Shown one piece after another: positions 52,903-61,621 of a stretch of DNA of 64,000 bases. Origin of the DNA: CAYPLH01 sp964411505. GTDB lineage: Bacteria; Bacillota; Clostridia; CAYPLH01; DUMO01. The stretch spans positions 8,586-72,585 of the forward strand of contig CAYPLH010000015.1 of NCBI GenBank assembly GCA_964411505.1, written 5' to 3'. Positions within the stretch are counted from its first letter, which is position 1, and the number at the start of each line of letters is the position of its first letter. The notes below the pieces were generated by a model that saw nothing but the letters and a program-made list of their open reading frames with translations, did not search any database and was not told the origin of the DNA. The position numbers and the translations under genes were made by a program.

Positions 52903-53139
52903 CTGCCTGTTGAAGGTGACAAGTACAGTGCTATTTGGAAAGAAGCTGCAGCCTTGCGTGAAAGCGGAGAATTATTAGGGTTTGCGAACAGAATCATTTG
53001 TCCAGTTGTTGTAATTTACGGCGAGTATTATCCTCATCCGGTTAATGGGGTAAAACTTTCACTTCGAAATAAGTTTAAAGATTTTATTATGTACTCTTAC
53101 TCTCTCGCCAATTTATTGGGCTATTCCCTTTGGTTATAG
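52903..53139 (+). pseudogene. Alpha/beta hydrolase, C-terminal fragment
   Basis: The frame reads YSAIWKEAAALRESGELLGF, then IICPVVVIYGEYYPHPVNGV, the strand-7 'CPVVxIxGxxDPHP' region of alpha/beta hydrolases, where the acid Asp is replaced by Tyr. It ends in a degenerate tail at 53139. There is no start and no nucleophile elbow, so it is a remnant. Confidence 0.6.
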
Positions 53140-53400
53140 CTTGTCCACGATAGAATGATGGCCAATATCCAAAGTGATGATAATTTCAGCTCCTTCATAC
53201 CGCCACAGTATTCGTATGTCCATATTTACACTACATTCAAACAGACCTTCAAAACCTTTGATTTTTTTGGTACGTAATGATGGGTGGAAGGGGGTTGTTT
53301 GAAGCATTTTGAGCTTAACGGCTACTTGTTTTTGCTCAGCTGGAGTGAGTTTCTTCAGGCTTTTTTCAAAGGTTTTAGTAAAAACAATTTTAAATTTCAT
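53134..53400 (-). CDS. RelE-family mRNA interferase toxin
   Basis: The 88 residues have the RelE/YafQ fold signature: MKFKIVFTKTFEKSLKKL, a basic helix KQVAVKLKMLQTTP, RTKKIKGFEGLFECSVNMDI, RILWRYEGAEIIITLDIGHH with the terminal catalytic His. It cleaves mRNA at the ribosome when free. The start overlaps the AbrB antitoxin by 11 bases. Its end overlaps the hydrolase remnant on the other strand. Confidence 0.85.
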   Translation of the reverse strand: MKFKIVFTKTFEKSLKKLTPAEQKQVAVKLKMLQTTPFHPSLRTKKIKGFEGLFECSVNMDIRILWRYEGAEIIITLDIGHHSIVDKL

Positions 53401-53662
53401 TTAAATTAATCCCCATGTCTTCAAACATTTTATCAACATCGTCATAAGCTTTTAGTTCACCATTTTTATACTCAGTTTCAGTTTCTTTAATAAGCTTTGC
53501 TATGCGAACCATCTCTTTCTTAGGGTAAACGACTACTGGGCAAAGGAAGATACCTCCGTCCTTTTCAATAACATCAAACTTGTCACCTTCTTTAATACCA
53601 AGATTTTTAACTATTTCGGAAGGTATGGTAACCTGCGATCTTCCGCGCATTTCAACTAACAT
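53390..53662 (-). CDS. AbrB-type antitoxin
   Basis: The 90 residues start with a SpoVT-AbrB domain (MLVEMRGRSQVTIPSEIVKN, LGIKEGDKFDVIEKDGGI), then a linker and an acidic toxin-binding tail (DDVDKMFEDMGINLNEI). A GAAAGGACTG site lies before the ATG. It forms a type II module with the RelE gene, an intact counterpart to the broken pair just upstream. Confidence 0.85.
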   Translation of the reverse strand: MLVEMRGRSQVTIPSEIVKNLGIKEGDKFDVIEKDGGIFLCPVVVYPKKEMVRIAKLIKETETEYKNGELKAYDDVDKMFEDMGINLNEI

Positions 53663-53927
53663 AATATTCAGTCCTTTCAGAAATTCATACTTTCTGATTA
53701 TATTATATGCAAAAATAAGTGAATTATCAACAAATTTATTTCTATCAGGTGAACTGAGTGCTCAAAAAACTTTTTGTCATAATACCGATTCAAGCTGAGT
53801 AGTTGTCTTCCTTGATTATTTCGCATGATAGAGGCTACCGATTCGCTTTTAAGGTCCATTGATATTTACAATGAGTCCACTAAGAATTTAGATACCTAAT
53901 TCGTACAATAGTTCCACTTACATAAAT
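53663..53927. other. Non-coding stretch
   Basis: AT-rich region upstream of the AbrB/RelE pair; it must hold their promoter. The remainder has no supported gene. Confidence 0.35.
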
Positions 53928-53978
53928 CTTTCTGTAAAATGAAAATGTAGCTTTTGCTACTAAATTACAGAAAGGAGG
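53928..53978 (+). promoter_or_regulatory. Hairpin hiding a ribosome binding site
   Basis: CTTTCTGTAA (53928-53937) pairs perfectly with TTACAGAAAG (53965-53974), and GTAGC/GCTAC (53947-53960) forms an inner stem. The 3' arm runs into AAGGAGG (53972-53978), so folding would block translation of the following small frame. It parallels the sequestered site at 319-325. Confidence 0.45.
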
Positions 53979-53986
53979 CCAATATT

Positions 53987-54148
53987 ATTATTGGAGCATA
54001 TAGAAAAATAGATGTATTCGGAAGCATCCTCTTAATAGGAAAAATATCCAAGTCCAATAAATACTCAGAACTTCCTGCGTTACCAATCTCATTTGTTTTT
54101 ATAATATTATTTACATGTATAGTTAAGCATGTTACTATATTGGTATAA
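53987..54148 (+). CDS. Possible small hydrophobic protein (non-canonical start)
   Basis: After a strong AAGGAGG, the frame with ATT at 53987 reads IIGAYRKIDVFGSILLIGKI, then SELPALPISFVFIILFTCIV and ends at 54148. There is no ATG/GTG/TTG at the right distance, so either ATT is used or the start has been lost. It contains one membrane helix and belongs to no recognised family. Confidence 0.3.
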   Translation: MIGAYRKIDVFGSILLIGKISKSNKYSELPALPISFVFIILFTCIVKHVTILV

Positions 54149-54181
54149 TATCCTATTAAAATATGCAGTGAAATTGGTATA

Positions 54182-54382
54182 ATGTATTTTATAAAAAAGT
54201 GGGCGAATTTCATAGTTAAATACAAGAAAATAGTATGCGTATTTGCCATCCTCATAGTATTTTCAATATTCTCGAGTTCAGTTTTAGCACTTGAACCTTC
54301 TGAGAAATTAGTTTACGATTCTCATGAGAATACTGAAATGATATGGTATGATGAATATGGAAATGTAATTGGTACTAATTAG
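54182..54382 (+). CDS. Small exported protein
   Basis: The 66 residues have a long signal peptide (KIVCVFAILIVFSIFSSSVL, then ALA-type cleavage site) and an acidic, aromatic tail (HENTEMIWYDEYGNVIGTN). There is no good ribosome binding site before ATG 54182. Two extended -10 sequences TTGGTATAAT lie at about 54133 and 54171, so a near-leaderless transcript is possible. Downstream 72 bases away starts an ABC importer operon. Function unknown. Confidence 0.45.
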   Translation: MYFIKKWANFIVKYKKIVCVFAILIVFSIFSSSVLALEPSEKLVYDSHENTEMIWYDEYGNVIGTN

Positions 54383-54454
54383 TATATAATAGTAAAGCAA
54401 TATAAGTCTACTGATTTCACTGAATAATTTTTTGTAATGGAGGTTTATTATAAG

Positions 54455-56617
54455 ATGAGTAAACGATTTTTTATAATAATTCTTATTTTGGTTGCAATAA
54501 TTACTGCTTTACTGGCAAGCTCCTGTGGAAAATCACAGATTGAAAATAGTAGTGATAATGTAAATAGTATAAATTCTACATATTACAAGATGCCTGTGTA
54601 CCAGGAAGAGATAATTTATACAGGCGATGGTAAAGAACACATAGAAAATGTCAAAGCTTATTCAAATGATGAATTTGTTTCTATATCAACGAACATAGAA
54701 AATGCTTCACGGAATTTAGTGAAATACGATAGCAAATTTAAAAATCAAGACATTTTAGTAAAAGGAAGCTTCAAAGAGAGAGTATTAAGTGCTTATGACA
54801 ATGATTCAAATCATAATATTTATTTACTTAACCTAAAAAAAGTTGAAAAGGGATCTTTACCTTTGCCTGAAGGACGTTTGATTAATGTATATGATTATCA
54901 AGGAAATAACATAAAAGAAGTAAAAGTGGAAGATGCGAAAATTATAAAGGATGCTAATTGGGTGAGGAAAATAGTTGTAAAAAATGAATGTATTTATATA
55001 TTTTCCAATTCTGGAATTCAGGTGGTTGATCATAATGGAAAAACAATTACCGAACTACCTAAACACTATATTGATGCTGATGTGTCAAGTGATGGAAACA
55101 TTATTTTCATTATTAAGGATGCACAACAAAAATTTTGTAGAGAAAAAATTGATACTGATACCACAAAAATCCTATGGTCTTTAGAGTTCGAAAATTTTAC
55201 TGATATGCCCGATAAAATATGTTGCGATAAAGAGATGGATTTATTCTATATACAGAATAACAATAAAATAGAAAAATATGATACTAACGGTAATTACATT
55301 GCTGATCTAATTGACTTTTATAAATATAAAGCAGGTGTTTCAATGTCAACTGACAGATTTCTATCTGAGCTGTTTTATTGTAAAGAAAACTTCTATATTA
55401 TCTTGTCCTTAAGGGCTAATCCCTTTGATATTGAAATTATTAAATTTTCGCCACTTTTTGGTATTAATGCTGACATAAAATTGCAAGAGTTTGAAAAAAC
55501 ACACATCAATACTCCTACCATCAAAGTTTTGATACCTGAGAGGAATATAATGTTTGAAAAGCAATCAATTATTTATCAAAGCAACAATAACCTACTTATT
55601 GATATATCATACTATAGAGACTCTCCTGTCGCCGGTAAACTTTTAGAAGATTATACTCAATATATCAACCTGCAGATAATGTCTGGGGTGGATTGGGATA
55701 TCGTTGCAATACGGAGTCTGCCCTATAGAACATATATAAAGAAAGGAATTCTTGCAAATCTGGAATCTATAAGTAAAAATAATTATTTTAATGATGATAG
55801 TAAATACTTCACTAATATTTTTGATAGTGTAAAATATGATAATGAGCTATATATATTCCCAGTGGGTTATACTTTTGGTGCGCTACTGGTAGATGAGCTT
55901 TATTTTGAACAAACAAAAAATCAGCTCGATTATAGTAACATGAATTGGATTGATTTACTTAGCAGCGCTGAAAATATGAATGAAGGATCATTTCATCCTA
56001 TGTCAAAAGACACAATATATTCCTTATTATATCGAGCAATAGCAGATGAAATAGTTGATGTGGAGATTAAAAAAGCAGATTTTAACAGTGAATTATTTTA
56101 TGAGTTCTCCAAGATTGTAAAAACAAGTAGCAACATCAACTTATATGCTAATAAAAATACAAAAACACAATATAATGTTACTGAAACCTTTGGTATGCAG
56201 ACACCTCTTAGCATATTCCAAGGTTATAGACTGCTTCAATTACCATTTATGCAATACTCAGATAAAAGGGTTTTTCTTATTCAGGAGGGTTATGCAATAA
56301 ACAATAGCAGCAAAATGAAACAAGAGTCATTGGAATTTATTAAATACCTAGCAGATAATACTGGATACTTCCCTGTATCAAAAGTTGCTTATAGTGATTA
56401 TATGAAGAGAAATTCCAAGCCAGAATATAAAGAAATAATTAATTCAATAACTGACATTATAGAATCATTAAATGCTTTTAATAGCTTTGATATAATTAAA
56501 GCTGACATCGCCAGTATTATTAAAGAAGAAGTTATCAAGTTTTGTAATGATGAATTATCTATGGAACAAGCTATTGAAGAGCTTAACGATAAAGTATGGC
56601 TTTATCTTAATGAGTAA
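54455..56617 (+). CDS. Large solute-binding lipoprotein of an ABC importer
   Basis: ATG 54455 follows GGAGGT. The 720 residues start with a lipoprotein signal and lipobox LLASSCG. About 40-350 form repeated beta-rich blade-like segments (GKEHIENVKAYSNDEFVSIS, GRLINVYDYQGNNIKEVKV, DTNGNYIADLIDFY) that resemble a beta-propeller. About 370-720 are a family-1 solute-binding domain (NLQIMSGVDWDIVAIRSLPY, FPVGYTFGALLVDELYFEQT). It is anchored outside the membrane and feeds two permeases downstream. A propeller-plus-binding-protein fusion suggests a polymer or complex ligand. Confidence 0.75.
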   Translation: MSKRFFIIILILVAIITALLASSCGKSQIENSSDNVNSINSTYYKMPVYQEEIIYTGDGKEHIENVKAYSNDEFVSISTNIENASRNLVKYDSKFKNQDILVKGSFKERVLSAYDNDSNHNIYLLNLKKVEKGSLPLPEGRLINVYDYQGNNIKEVKVEDAKIIKDANWVRKIVVKNECIYIFSNSGIQVVDHNGKTITELPKHYIDADVSSDGNIIFIIKDAQQKFCREKIDTDTTKILWSLEFENFTDMPDKICCDKEMDLFYIQNNNKIEKYDTNGNYIADLIDFYKYKAGVSMSTDRFLSELFYCKENFYIILSLRANPFDIEIIKFSPLFGINADIKLQEFEKTHINTPTIKVLIPERNIMFEKQSIIYQSNNNLLIDISYYRDSPVAGKLLEDYTQYINLQIMSGVDWDIVAIRSLPYRTYIKKGILANLESISKNNYFNDDSKYFTNIFDSVKYDNELYIFPVGYTFGALLVDELYFEQTKNQLDYSNMNWIDLLSSAENMNEGSFHPMSKDTIYSLLYRAIADEIVDVEIKKADFNSELFYEFSKIVKTSSNINLYANKNTKTQYNVTETFGMQTPLSIFQGYRLLQLPFMQYSDKRVFLIQEGYAINNSSKMKQESLEFIKYLADNTGYFPVSKVAYSDYMKRNSKPEYKEIINSITDIIESLNAFNSFDIIKADIASIIKEEVIKFCNDELSMEQAIEELNDKVWLYLNE

Positions 56618-56762
56618 TAAAAGGAGATGCAATGTCATATTTCTATGCGAGATGCACTTTTTAAACACACCTGAAATGTTGTGCATTTCAAAGACTACAT
56701 TACAAAAAGTAAAGATATTGCATATAGGCTTATTAAACGCCTGATACTAGCTAGAATAGGGG

Positions 56763-57629
56763 ATGATTGTCATAATCAAAGATAAACGTGCATTAATGAT
56801 ATTTTTGACACCACCAATTGCAGGGTTCATGCTGTTTTACATATTTCCGTTTGCGGGCGGATTATATTATGCCATGATTAATAATCCCTTTGAAAAGCAT
56901 TTTGTATGGTTTGATAATTTTGTTTCTATATTTAATAATCAGGCATTTTTACTGGCATTCAAAAACACAGTTGTTCTAACAGTTGTTGCTGTACCACAAT
57001 TAATAATGTTTTCTTTTATTGTGGCAGTTATACTTAAAAACAATACCAGTAAAATAAGCATATTGAGAAAAATCATTATTTTCCCTTTAGCCATACCAAC
57101 AGTTACTGTTGCAAGCATTTGGTTGTTGTTTTTTGAAAATAGAGGTTACATTAACAATGTCATTAGCGCAATAATGCATATAGAGGGCTTAAATTGGCTT
57201 GGAGGCAATCTTTTGTATGTACCCATTTCTTTGATTTATATATGGAAATATTCAGGCTTTAATATAATTTTGTTTTTAGCAGGTTTGTCCCATGTACCGA
57301 TTGAGCTTCATGAGGCTGCGGTATTAGATGGTGCAGGAAAGATCAGACAAATCAGGAGCATTACATTGCCTTGTATTTTTCCGATAATTTTTTTTGTTAC
57401 TGTATTATCAATAATTAATTCTTTTAAAATGTTTAGAGAAATATATGTATTATGTGGCTCATATCCCCCTAAAAGCATGTATGTGCTACAGCATTTTATA
57501 AATAACAGCTTCACAAAGCTAAATTATGAGCAGCTAACAACAGCAGCTTATATTTTTTCAATTTTGATTCTTGTTCTGGTGTGGGTCTTAATAAGTTTTG
57601 AGAATAGAGTTATTGCAGATACAAGATAG
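56763..57629 (+). CDS. ABC transporter permease (MalF/UgpA type)
   Basis: The 288-residue protein has six transmembrane helices, with FLTPPIAGFMLFYIFPFAGG at the start and the canonical EAA loop ELHEAAVLDGAGKIRQIRSI TLP near residue 190. It contacts an ATPase not encoded here, probably a shared MsmK-type protein. It starts 146 bases after the lipoprotein gene; a GGGG lies very close to ATG 56763, so the exact start is uncertain. Confidence 0.85.
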   Translation: MIVIIKDKRALMIFLTPPIAGFMLFYIFPFAGGLYYAMINNPFEKHFVWFDNFVSIFNNQAFLLAFKNTVVLTVVAVPQLIMFSFIVAVILKNNTSKISILRKIIIFPLAIPTVTVASIWLLFFENRGYINNVISAIMHIEGLNWLGGNLLYVPISLIYIWKYSGFNIILFLAGLSHVPIELHEAAVLDGAGKIRQIRSITLPCIFPIIFFVTVLSIINSFKMFREIYVLCGSYPPKSMYVLQHFINNSFTKLNYEQLTTAAYIFSILILVLVWVLISFENRVIADTR

Positions 57630-57670
57630 AATAAAAGACCTTCTATATATTTACAAAGGGAGTAATCAGC

Positions 57671-58555
57671 TTGAAGATCGTAACAAATGGTTCAAACAAA
57701 ACTAGAAATATTTATAACTTTTTTTCCAAAATTATAATTGTAATTGTTGCTGGAATAGTATTGCTGCCAATATACATGATCTTTATAAATTCATTTATGA
57801 ATTATGATGAATTAAATCAATGTATTACTTTATCAAGCAATATCACAGATAAGTACATGAGCATCAAGCTTATACCTTCTCATTTTACTTTTAAGCAATA
57901 CATTACTATTTTGCTTGAAAGCGCCAAATTTAATCAATCTTTTTGGAAATCCTTCGAATACAGTTTCCTCATTACTATTGGTCAAGTGGTTTTAGGAACA
58001 ATGGCTGGTTTTGTATTCTCCAGATTTGATTTCAAGGGAAGAAATGTTCTCTTTTTTATAATTCTCTCTGCCATGCTTATGCCTTTTCAGGTAACAATGG
58101 TACCTAACTACATAGTACTAAATAAATTGGGTTTATTGAATACTGATTCTGCTATTATTTTACCTGGTGTTTTTTCCGCTTTCGGTATGTTTATAATGCG
58201 GCAGTTCATGCAACACATCCCTGATAATTTAGTCGAGACCGCACAGATTGATGGAGCAAATACTTATTCACTGTTTTTGAAAATTTTACTTCCGCAATGC
58301 AAAAGTGGTATTCTCGCATTATTTATATTATGTTTTGTTGACACATGGAATATGATAGAGCAACCCCTCATTTTTCTTAGCAGTGAAGAAAAGATGCCTC
58401 TGTCAATTGTCATCCGGGAAGCATTGAATCTTTCACCTGAAACTGTATTTGCGCCATGTATACTATTTATTATGCCTGCAATTTGTATGTTCTTTACATT
58501 TGAAAGAGCGCTTATTGAAGGAGTGGAAGCAGTCTGGCTGGGAGTCAAGAAATAG
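57671..58555 (+). CDS. ABC transporter permease (MalG/UgpE type)
   Basis: TTG 57671 has AAAGGGAG upstream. The 294 residues have six transmembrane helices and an intact EAA loop LVETAQIDGANTYSLFLKIL. It is the second half of the channel, 41 bases downstream of the first permease, in the same operon. The substrate is carbohydrate-like by family (CUT1). Confidence 0.88.
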   Translation: MKIVTNGSNKTRNIYNFFSKIIIVIVAGIVLLPIYMIFINSFMNYDELNQCITLSSNITDKYMSIKLIPSHFTFKQYITILLESAKFNQSFWKSFEYSFLITIGQVVLGTMAGFVFSRFDFKGRNVLFFIILSAMLMPFQVTMVPNYIVLNKLGLLNTDSAIILPGVFSAFGMFIMRQFMQHIPDNLVETAQIDGANTYSLFLKILLPQCKSGILALFILCFVDTWNMIEQPLIFLSSEEKMPLSIVIREALNLSPETVFAPCILFIMPAICMFFTFERALIEGVEAVWLGVKK

Positions 58556-58676
58556 ACAGCTGCTGTATGCTTAAAAGGTACTGTAGTATTATTAGCAGAG
58601 TATCACAGTATTACTAGGAGATGCTGTTACTGAAGAGTTAATGGAGAGTTAATACAAATCTTTAAAATTAAAGTGC

Positions 58677-58720
58677 GATAGCGTAAAGGCAACTTGCCAA
58701 AATCAATACCTTTCACTATC
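58677..58720 (+). promoter_or_regulatory. Leader hairpin
   Basis: GATAG/CTATC and AAAGG/CCTTT stems enclose an inner GGCAA/TTGCC, located 28 bases before the adaptor-like gene and ahead of its AAAGAGG site. It does not match a riboswitch I know. It could be a transcription-attenuation or processing signal between the importer operon and the next gene. Confidence 0.3.
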
Positions 58721-58747
58721 CGAAAAAAACAGTAAAGAGGTTACATT

Positions 58748-59140
58748 ATGAACTATAACAAAGTATGGTTGATTATAACCGTAATATTTCTATTATTAAT
58801 GCTGCTTGTAAATGTCTTTGCTCCGGTGTATTTAAAGCTTTACTACCCAAATGTTGAAACAGTGAAGATCACCGGAGGATACATTGATGGTGTCTATTAC
58901 GGATTGATTGTCCCATCTTCCGCAATTATTAGTATAGATAATAATGGATACATATTTCAAATGGTCTATAAAAAAAGTTTTTGGATTGAAGGCACCTACA
59001 GCATTTTATCCAAAGTAGATGTTGCAGCAACTGATTCAAATTCATCAGCAATTAATGCAGCTTTAAGATCTGGTGATACTGTTATTGTCAAATGGAACAA
59101 ACAATTGGAAGATGGTAAGCGTGTTATTGAGACTCGGTGA
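58748..59140 (+). CDS. Membrane-anchored adaptor-like protein
   Basis: The 130 residues have an N-terminal membrane helix (VWLIITVIFLLLMLLVNVFA), then a beta-rich domain: VPSSAIISIDNNGYIFQMVY, SFWIEGTYSILSKVDVAATD, ALRSGDTVIVKWNKQ. This pattern follows the membrane-proximal domain of HlyD/RND periplasmic adaptors ('VPxSAI...GD.VV'). The hairpin and barrel domains are absent, so it is a minimal or truncated adaptor. AAAGAGG precedes the ATG. Confidence 0.45.
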   Translation: MNYNKVWLIITVIFLLLMLLVNVFAPVYLKLYYPNVETVKITGGYIDGVYYGLIVPSSAIISIDNNGYIFQMVYKKSFWIEGTYSILSKVDVAATDSNSSAINAALRSGDTVIVKWNKQLEDGKRVIETR

Positions 59141-59161
59141 AAGAATAAAAAGAGCCACCCT

Positions 59162-59635
59162 TTAAAAAAACACCCTGTCCTTGTGCCTTTCAAGTGCAAG
59201 CATTAGAATATAACCTAGCAAATAACATGAAATGGTTTGTCCGAGTGCTACCCATCCCATAGTCACAAAAAATGGAATTTCTAGAACCACATGCAAAATA
59301 TAGCCTACTACAATAGCATTCACAACTACCGATGGAAGTGGTACAAGCCAACGACGGGGCATTTTGTATGATAAAAAAGCAGCCACAAGAGTTGCCAAGC
59401 TTCCAAATATAATATCTATAGCGCCATTTCCTACAATTATATTGGAAATAAGACAGCCTACAAAAAGCCCCGGAATAGCAGCAGGTGTAAAATACGGCAG
59501 AACTGTTAGGGCTTCTGAAATTCTTACCTGCATAAGCCCCGAACTAATAGGAGCAAACAAATATGTCAACGCAACATACATAGATGCTATTATGGCTGCT
59601 TGAGCAATAAACCTGATATTTTCTGGCTTTTTCAT
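59162..59635 (-). CDS. queT: QueT-type queuosine-precursor ECF transporter S component
   Basis: ATG 59635 (MKKPENIRFIAQAAIIASMY) follows AAGGAG. The 157 residues have five to six membrane helices with MYVALTYLFAPISSGLMQVR, ISEALTVLPYFTPAAIPGLF, GCLISNIIVGNGAIDIIFGS, the QueT signature. S components bind the vitamin-like substrate (preQ0/preQ1) and use a shared ECF module. No preQ1 riboswitch is recognisable upstream; the intergenic repeat at 59678 is there instead. Confidence 0.88.
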   Translation of the reverse strand: MKKPENIRFIAQAAIIASMYVALTYLFAPISSGLMQVRISEALTVLPYFTPAAIPGLFVGCLISNIIVGNGAIDIIFGSLATLVAAFLSYKMPRRWLVPLPSVVVNAIVVGYILHVVLEIPFFVTMGWVALGQTISCYLLGYILMLALERHKDRVFF

Positions 59636-59677
59636 TAAAAAATCATTCTCCTTTAAACAGTCCAACAACCCGGTTGT

Positions 59678-59752
59678 AAAAAAGTGGGCTTCGCCTCTTT
59701 TTTTCGCTAGGGAACCTTATGGTTGGTTCCCTTAAACGGATACTCCGCATCC
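59678..59752. repeat. Terminator-linked intergenic repeat, copy 3
   Basis: AAAAAAGTGGGCTTCGCCTC with a T-run, CGCTAGGGAACCTTATGGTT with a 4-base duplication, and ACGGATACTCCGCATCC follow the same order as at 24285-24355. It lies between potD and queT and probably ends the pot operon. Confidence 0.8.
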
Positions 59753-59789
59753 TTAAGCACCAAATCGATATAAAAAGCTTATTATTTAA

Positions 59790-60845
59790 TTATTTAACCT
59801 GAAGCTGTGTCCAAACTTCATTGTAAATAGCTAATGCATCATCTAAGTCCACGAAAATTTCGCATCTTTCAAGAATTTCATCCGATGGCCAGAAAGCTGG
59901 CATTTCCACAATTTCCGGGCTTTGTTCACGAATCATATCTACTACCTCTTTGTTGGGAGTAGCATATCCTACATACTCAGTGTTCTGATAGGCATTCTTT
60001 GGATCTAACAAAAAATTCATGAACCTTTCGGCAGCTTCTTTATTTTTTGATGTCTTTGGTATAACCATGCAGTCGAACCAAACATTCGTACCTTCTTTTG
60101 GAACGATATATTGGATGTTCTCCACTTCCTCCCAATATATGTCCATGGCAGCACCTGACCAATTAAGAGCTATTAGCGCATCACCATTTAGCATCATATC
60201 TTTGATTTCATCAACGTAATATCCGTTCACAAGTGGCTTTTGCTCTATTAGAAGCCTGCCCGCTTCACGTACTTTTTCCTCATCCTTAGTGTTCAAAGAA
60301 TATCCAAGCTTTTTTAGCGCTACACCTACTGTATCGCGAATACTATCCAGCATAAGGATCTTTCCTGCATATTTTTCATCCCAAAGAATATCCCAGCTGT
60401 CAATCGGTTCTTTTACTATATCAGAATTGTACATAATTCCAAGGGTTCCCCAAAAGTATGGTACCGAATACCGGTTATCTGGATCATAGTCAAGATTCTT
60501 AAACCTGTCATCAATATACTCAAAATTAGGTATATTGGAAAAGTCGATTTCAAGAAGCATGTCTTTTCTGAGCAACTCCTGTATAATGTAGTCCGACGGA
60601 AAAATTATATCATAATTTGACGCTTCAGACTCAAGTTTAGCAAGCATTAATTCATTTGTATCATAGGTTTCATAAACTACTTTTATGCCTGTTTCATCTT
60701 CAAACTTGTCAATCAGTTCAGGATCAATATACTCACCCCAGTTATATACACTAAGTGTTTCCTTCTTGCTGCCACAACCTGCAAAACTTAATGTTACTGA
60801 CACCAATAAAATTACAACCAGAATAAAACTGATAATTTTTTTCAT
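59790..60845 (-). CDS. potD: Spermidine/putrescine-binding lipoprotein
   Basis: The 351 residues carry a lipobox (SFAGCGS) and the PotD fold: LSVYNWGEYIDPELIDKFED, YDIIFPSDYIIQELLRKDML, VPYFWGTLGIMYNSDIV, the polyamine-clamping aromatic positions. It is the last gene of potABCD, and its start overlaps potC by 4 bases. The protein captures polyamines outside the cell for PotABC. Confidence 0.92.
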   Translation of the reverse strand: MKKIISFILVVILLVSVTLSFAGCGSKKETLSVYNWGEYIDPELIDKFEDETGIKVVYETYDTNELMLAKLESEASNYDIIFPSDYIIQELLRKDMLLEIDFSNIPNFEYIDDRFKNLDYDPDNRYSVPYFWGTLGIMYNSDIVKEPIDSWDILWDEKYAGKILMLDSIRDTVGVALKKLGYSLNTKDEEKVREAGRLLIEQKPLVNGYYVDEIKDMMLNGDALIALNWSGAAMDIYWEEVENIQYIVPKEGTNVWFDCMVIPKTSKNKEAAERFMNFLLDPKNAYQNTEYVGYATPNKEVVDMIREQSPEIVEMPAFWPSDEILERCEIFVDLDDALAIYNEVWTQLQVK

Positions 60846-61621
60846 GGTATTAACTCATCTCCTTTTGTTGTGCTTCTATTAATTAACAGCAGCATTACTA
60901 CTACTATTAAAAACATTATTGTGCTTAAAGCATTAATTGATGGTTTTATACCCTTTCTTGCCATTGAATATATCACGATTGATAAGTTTGTTACGCCTGA
61001 ACCAGTCGTAAAAAAGCTTATGACAAAATCATCAACTGAAAGGGTAAAAGCCATTAAAAAACCTGTTATAATGCCAGGCAGAATTTCAGGTATAATAACC
61101 TTCCGAATAGCATAGGAAGGCTTTGCTCCCAAATCCATAGCAGCTTCAGGAACATGCTTGTTCATTTGCCGAAGTTTTGGAAGAATACATAGTACAACAT
61201 ATGGTATGTCAAAAACAATATGAGCTATCAACAATGTTACAAACCCTAACTGCATCTTAAGTGATAAAAATAGTGTCATAAGTGAAACACCCGTCACAAT
61301 ATCAGGGTTTAAAACAGGCAAATAATTTATATTCAAAACAATTTTTCTGCTTAAAAAGCGCATATTATATATACCTATAGCAGTTAAGGTTCCTGCAATT
61401 GTTGAAATAACAGCTGCTAAAAAAGCAATCATCAAAGTATAATAAAGAGCAGTTCTAATATCCCTGTTCTCCAAAAGCTCTGCATACCACTTTAATGTAA
61501 AACCTCCCCAGTGTCCTCTGGACTTAGAGTCATTAAAACTATATACCATAAGAACTACTATTGGAGCATATAGAAAAATATATATTATTGCAAGATAGAA
61601 TCTTTTAATTACTCTTATCAA
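60842..61621 (-). CDS. potC: Polyamine ABC transporter permease
   Basis: The 259 residues have six membrane helices. The region VPEAAMDLGAKPSYAIRKVI is the EAA loop. TLSVDDFVISFFTTGSGVTN is typical of PotC. Overlaps potB and potD by 4 bases each (ATGA), so translation is coupled. Confidence 0.92.
   Translation of the reverse strand: MIRVIKRFYLAIIYIFLYAPIVVLMVYSFNDSKSRGHWGGFTLKWYAELLENRDIRTALYYTLMIAFLAAVISTIAGTLTAIGIYNMRFLSRKIVLNINYLPVLNPDIVTGVSLMTLFLSLKMQLGFVTLLIAHIVFDIPYVVLCILPKLRQMNKHVPEAAMDLGAKPSYAIRKVIIPEILPGIITGFLMAFTLSVDDFVISFFTTGSGVTNLSIVIYSMARKGIKPSINALSTIMFLIVVVMLLLINRSTTKGDELIP

Noticed and set aside
59636..59790. preQ1 riboswitch before queT
   Set aside because: The stretch is filled by the intergenic repeat and a short palindrome; the CUACACCC-type loop and A-rich tail are not found.
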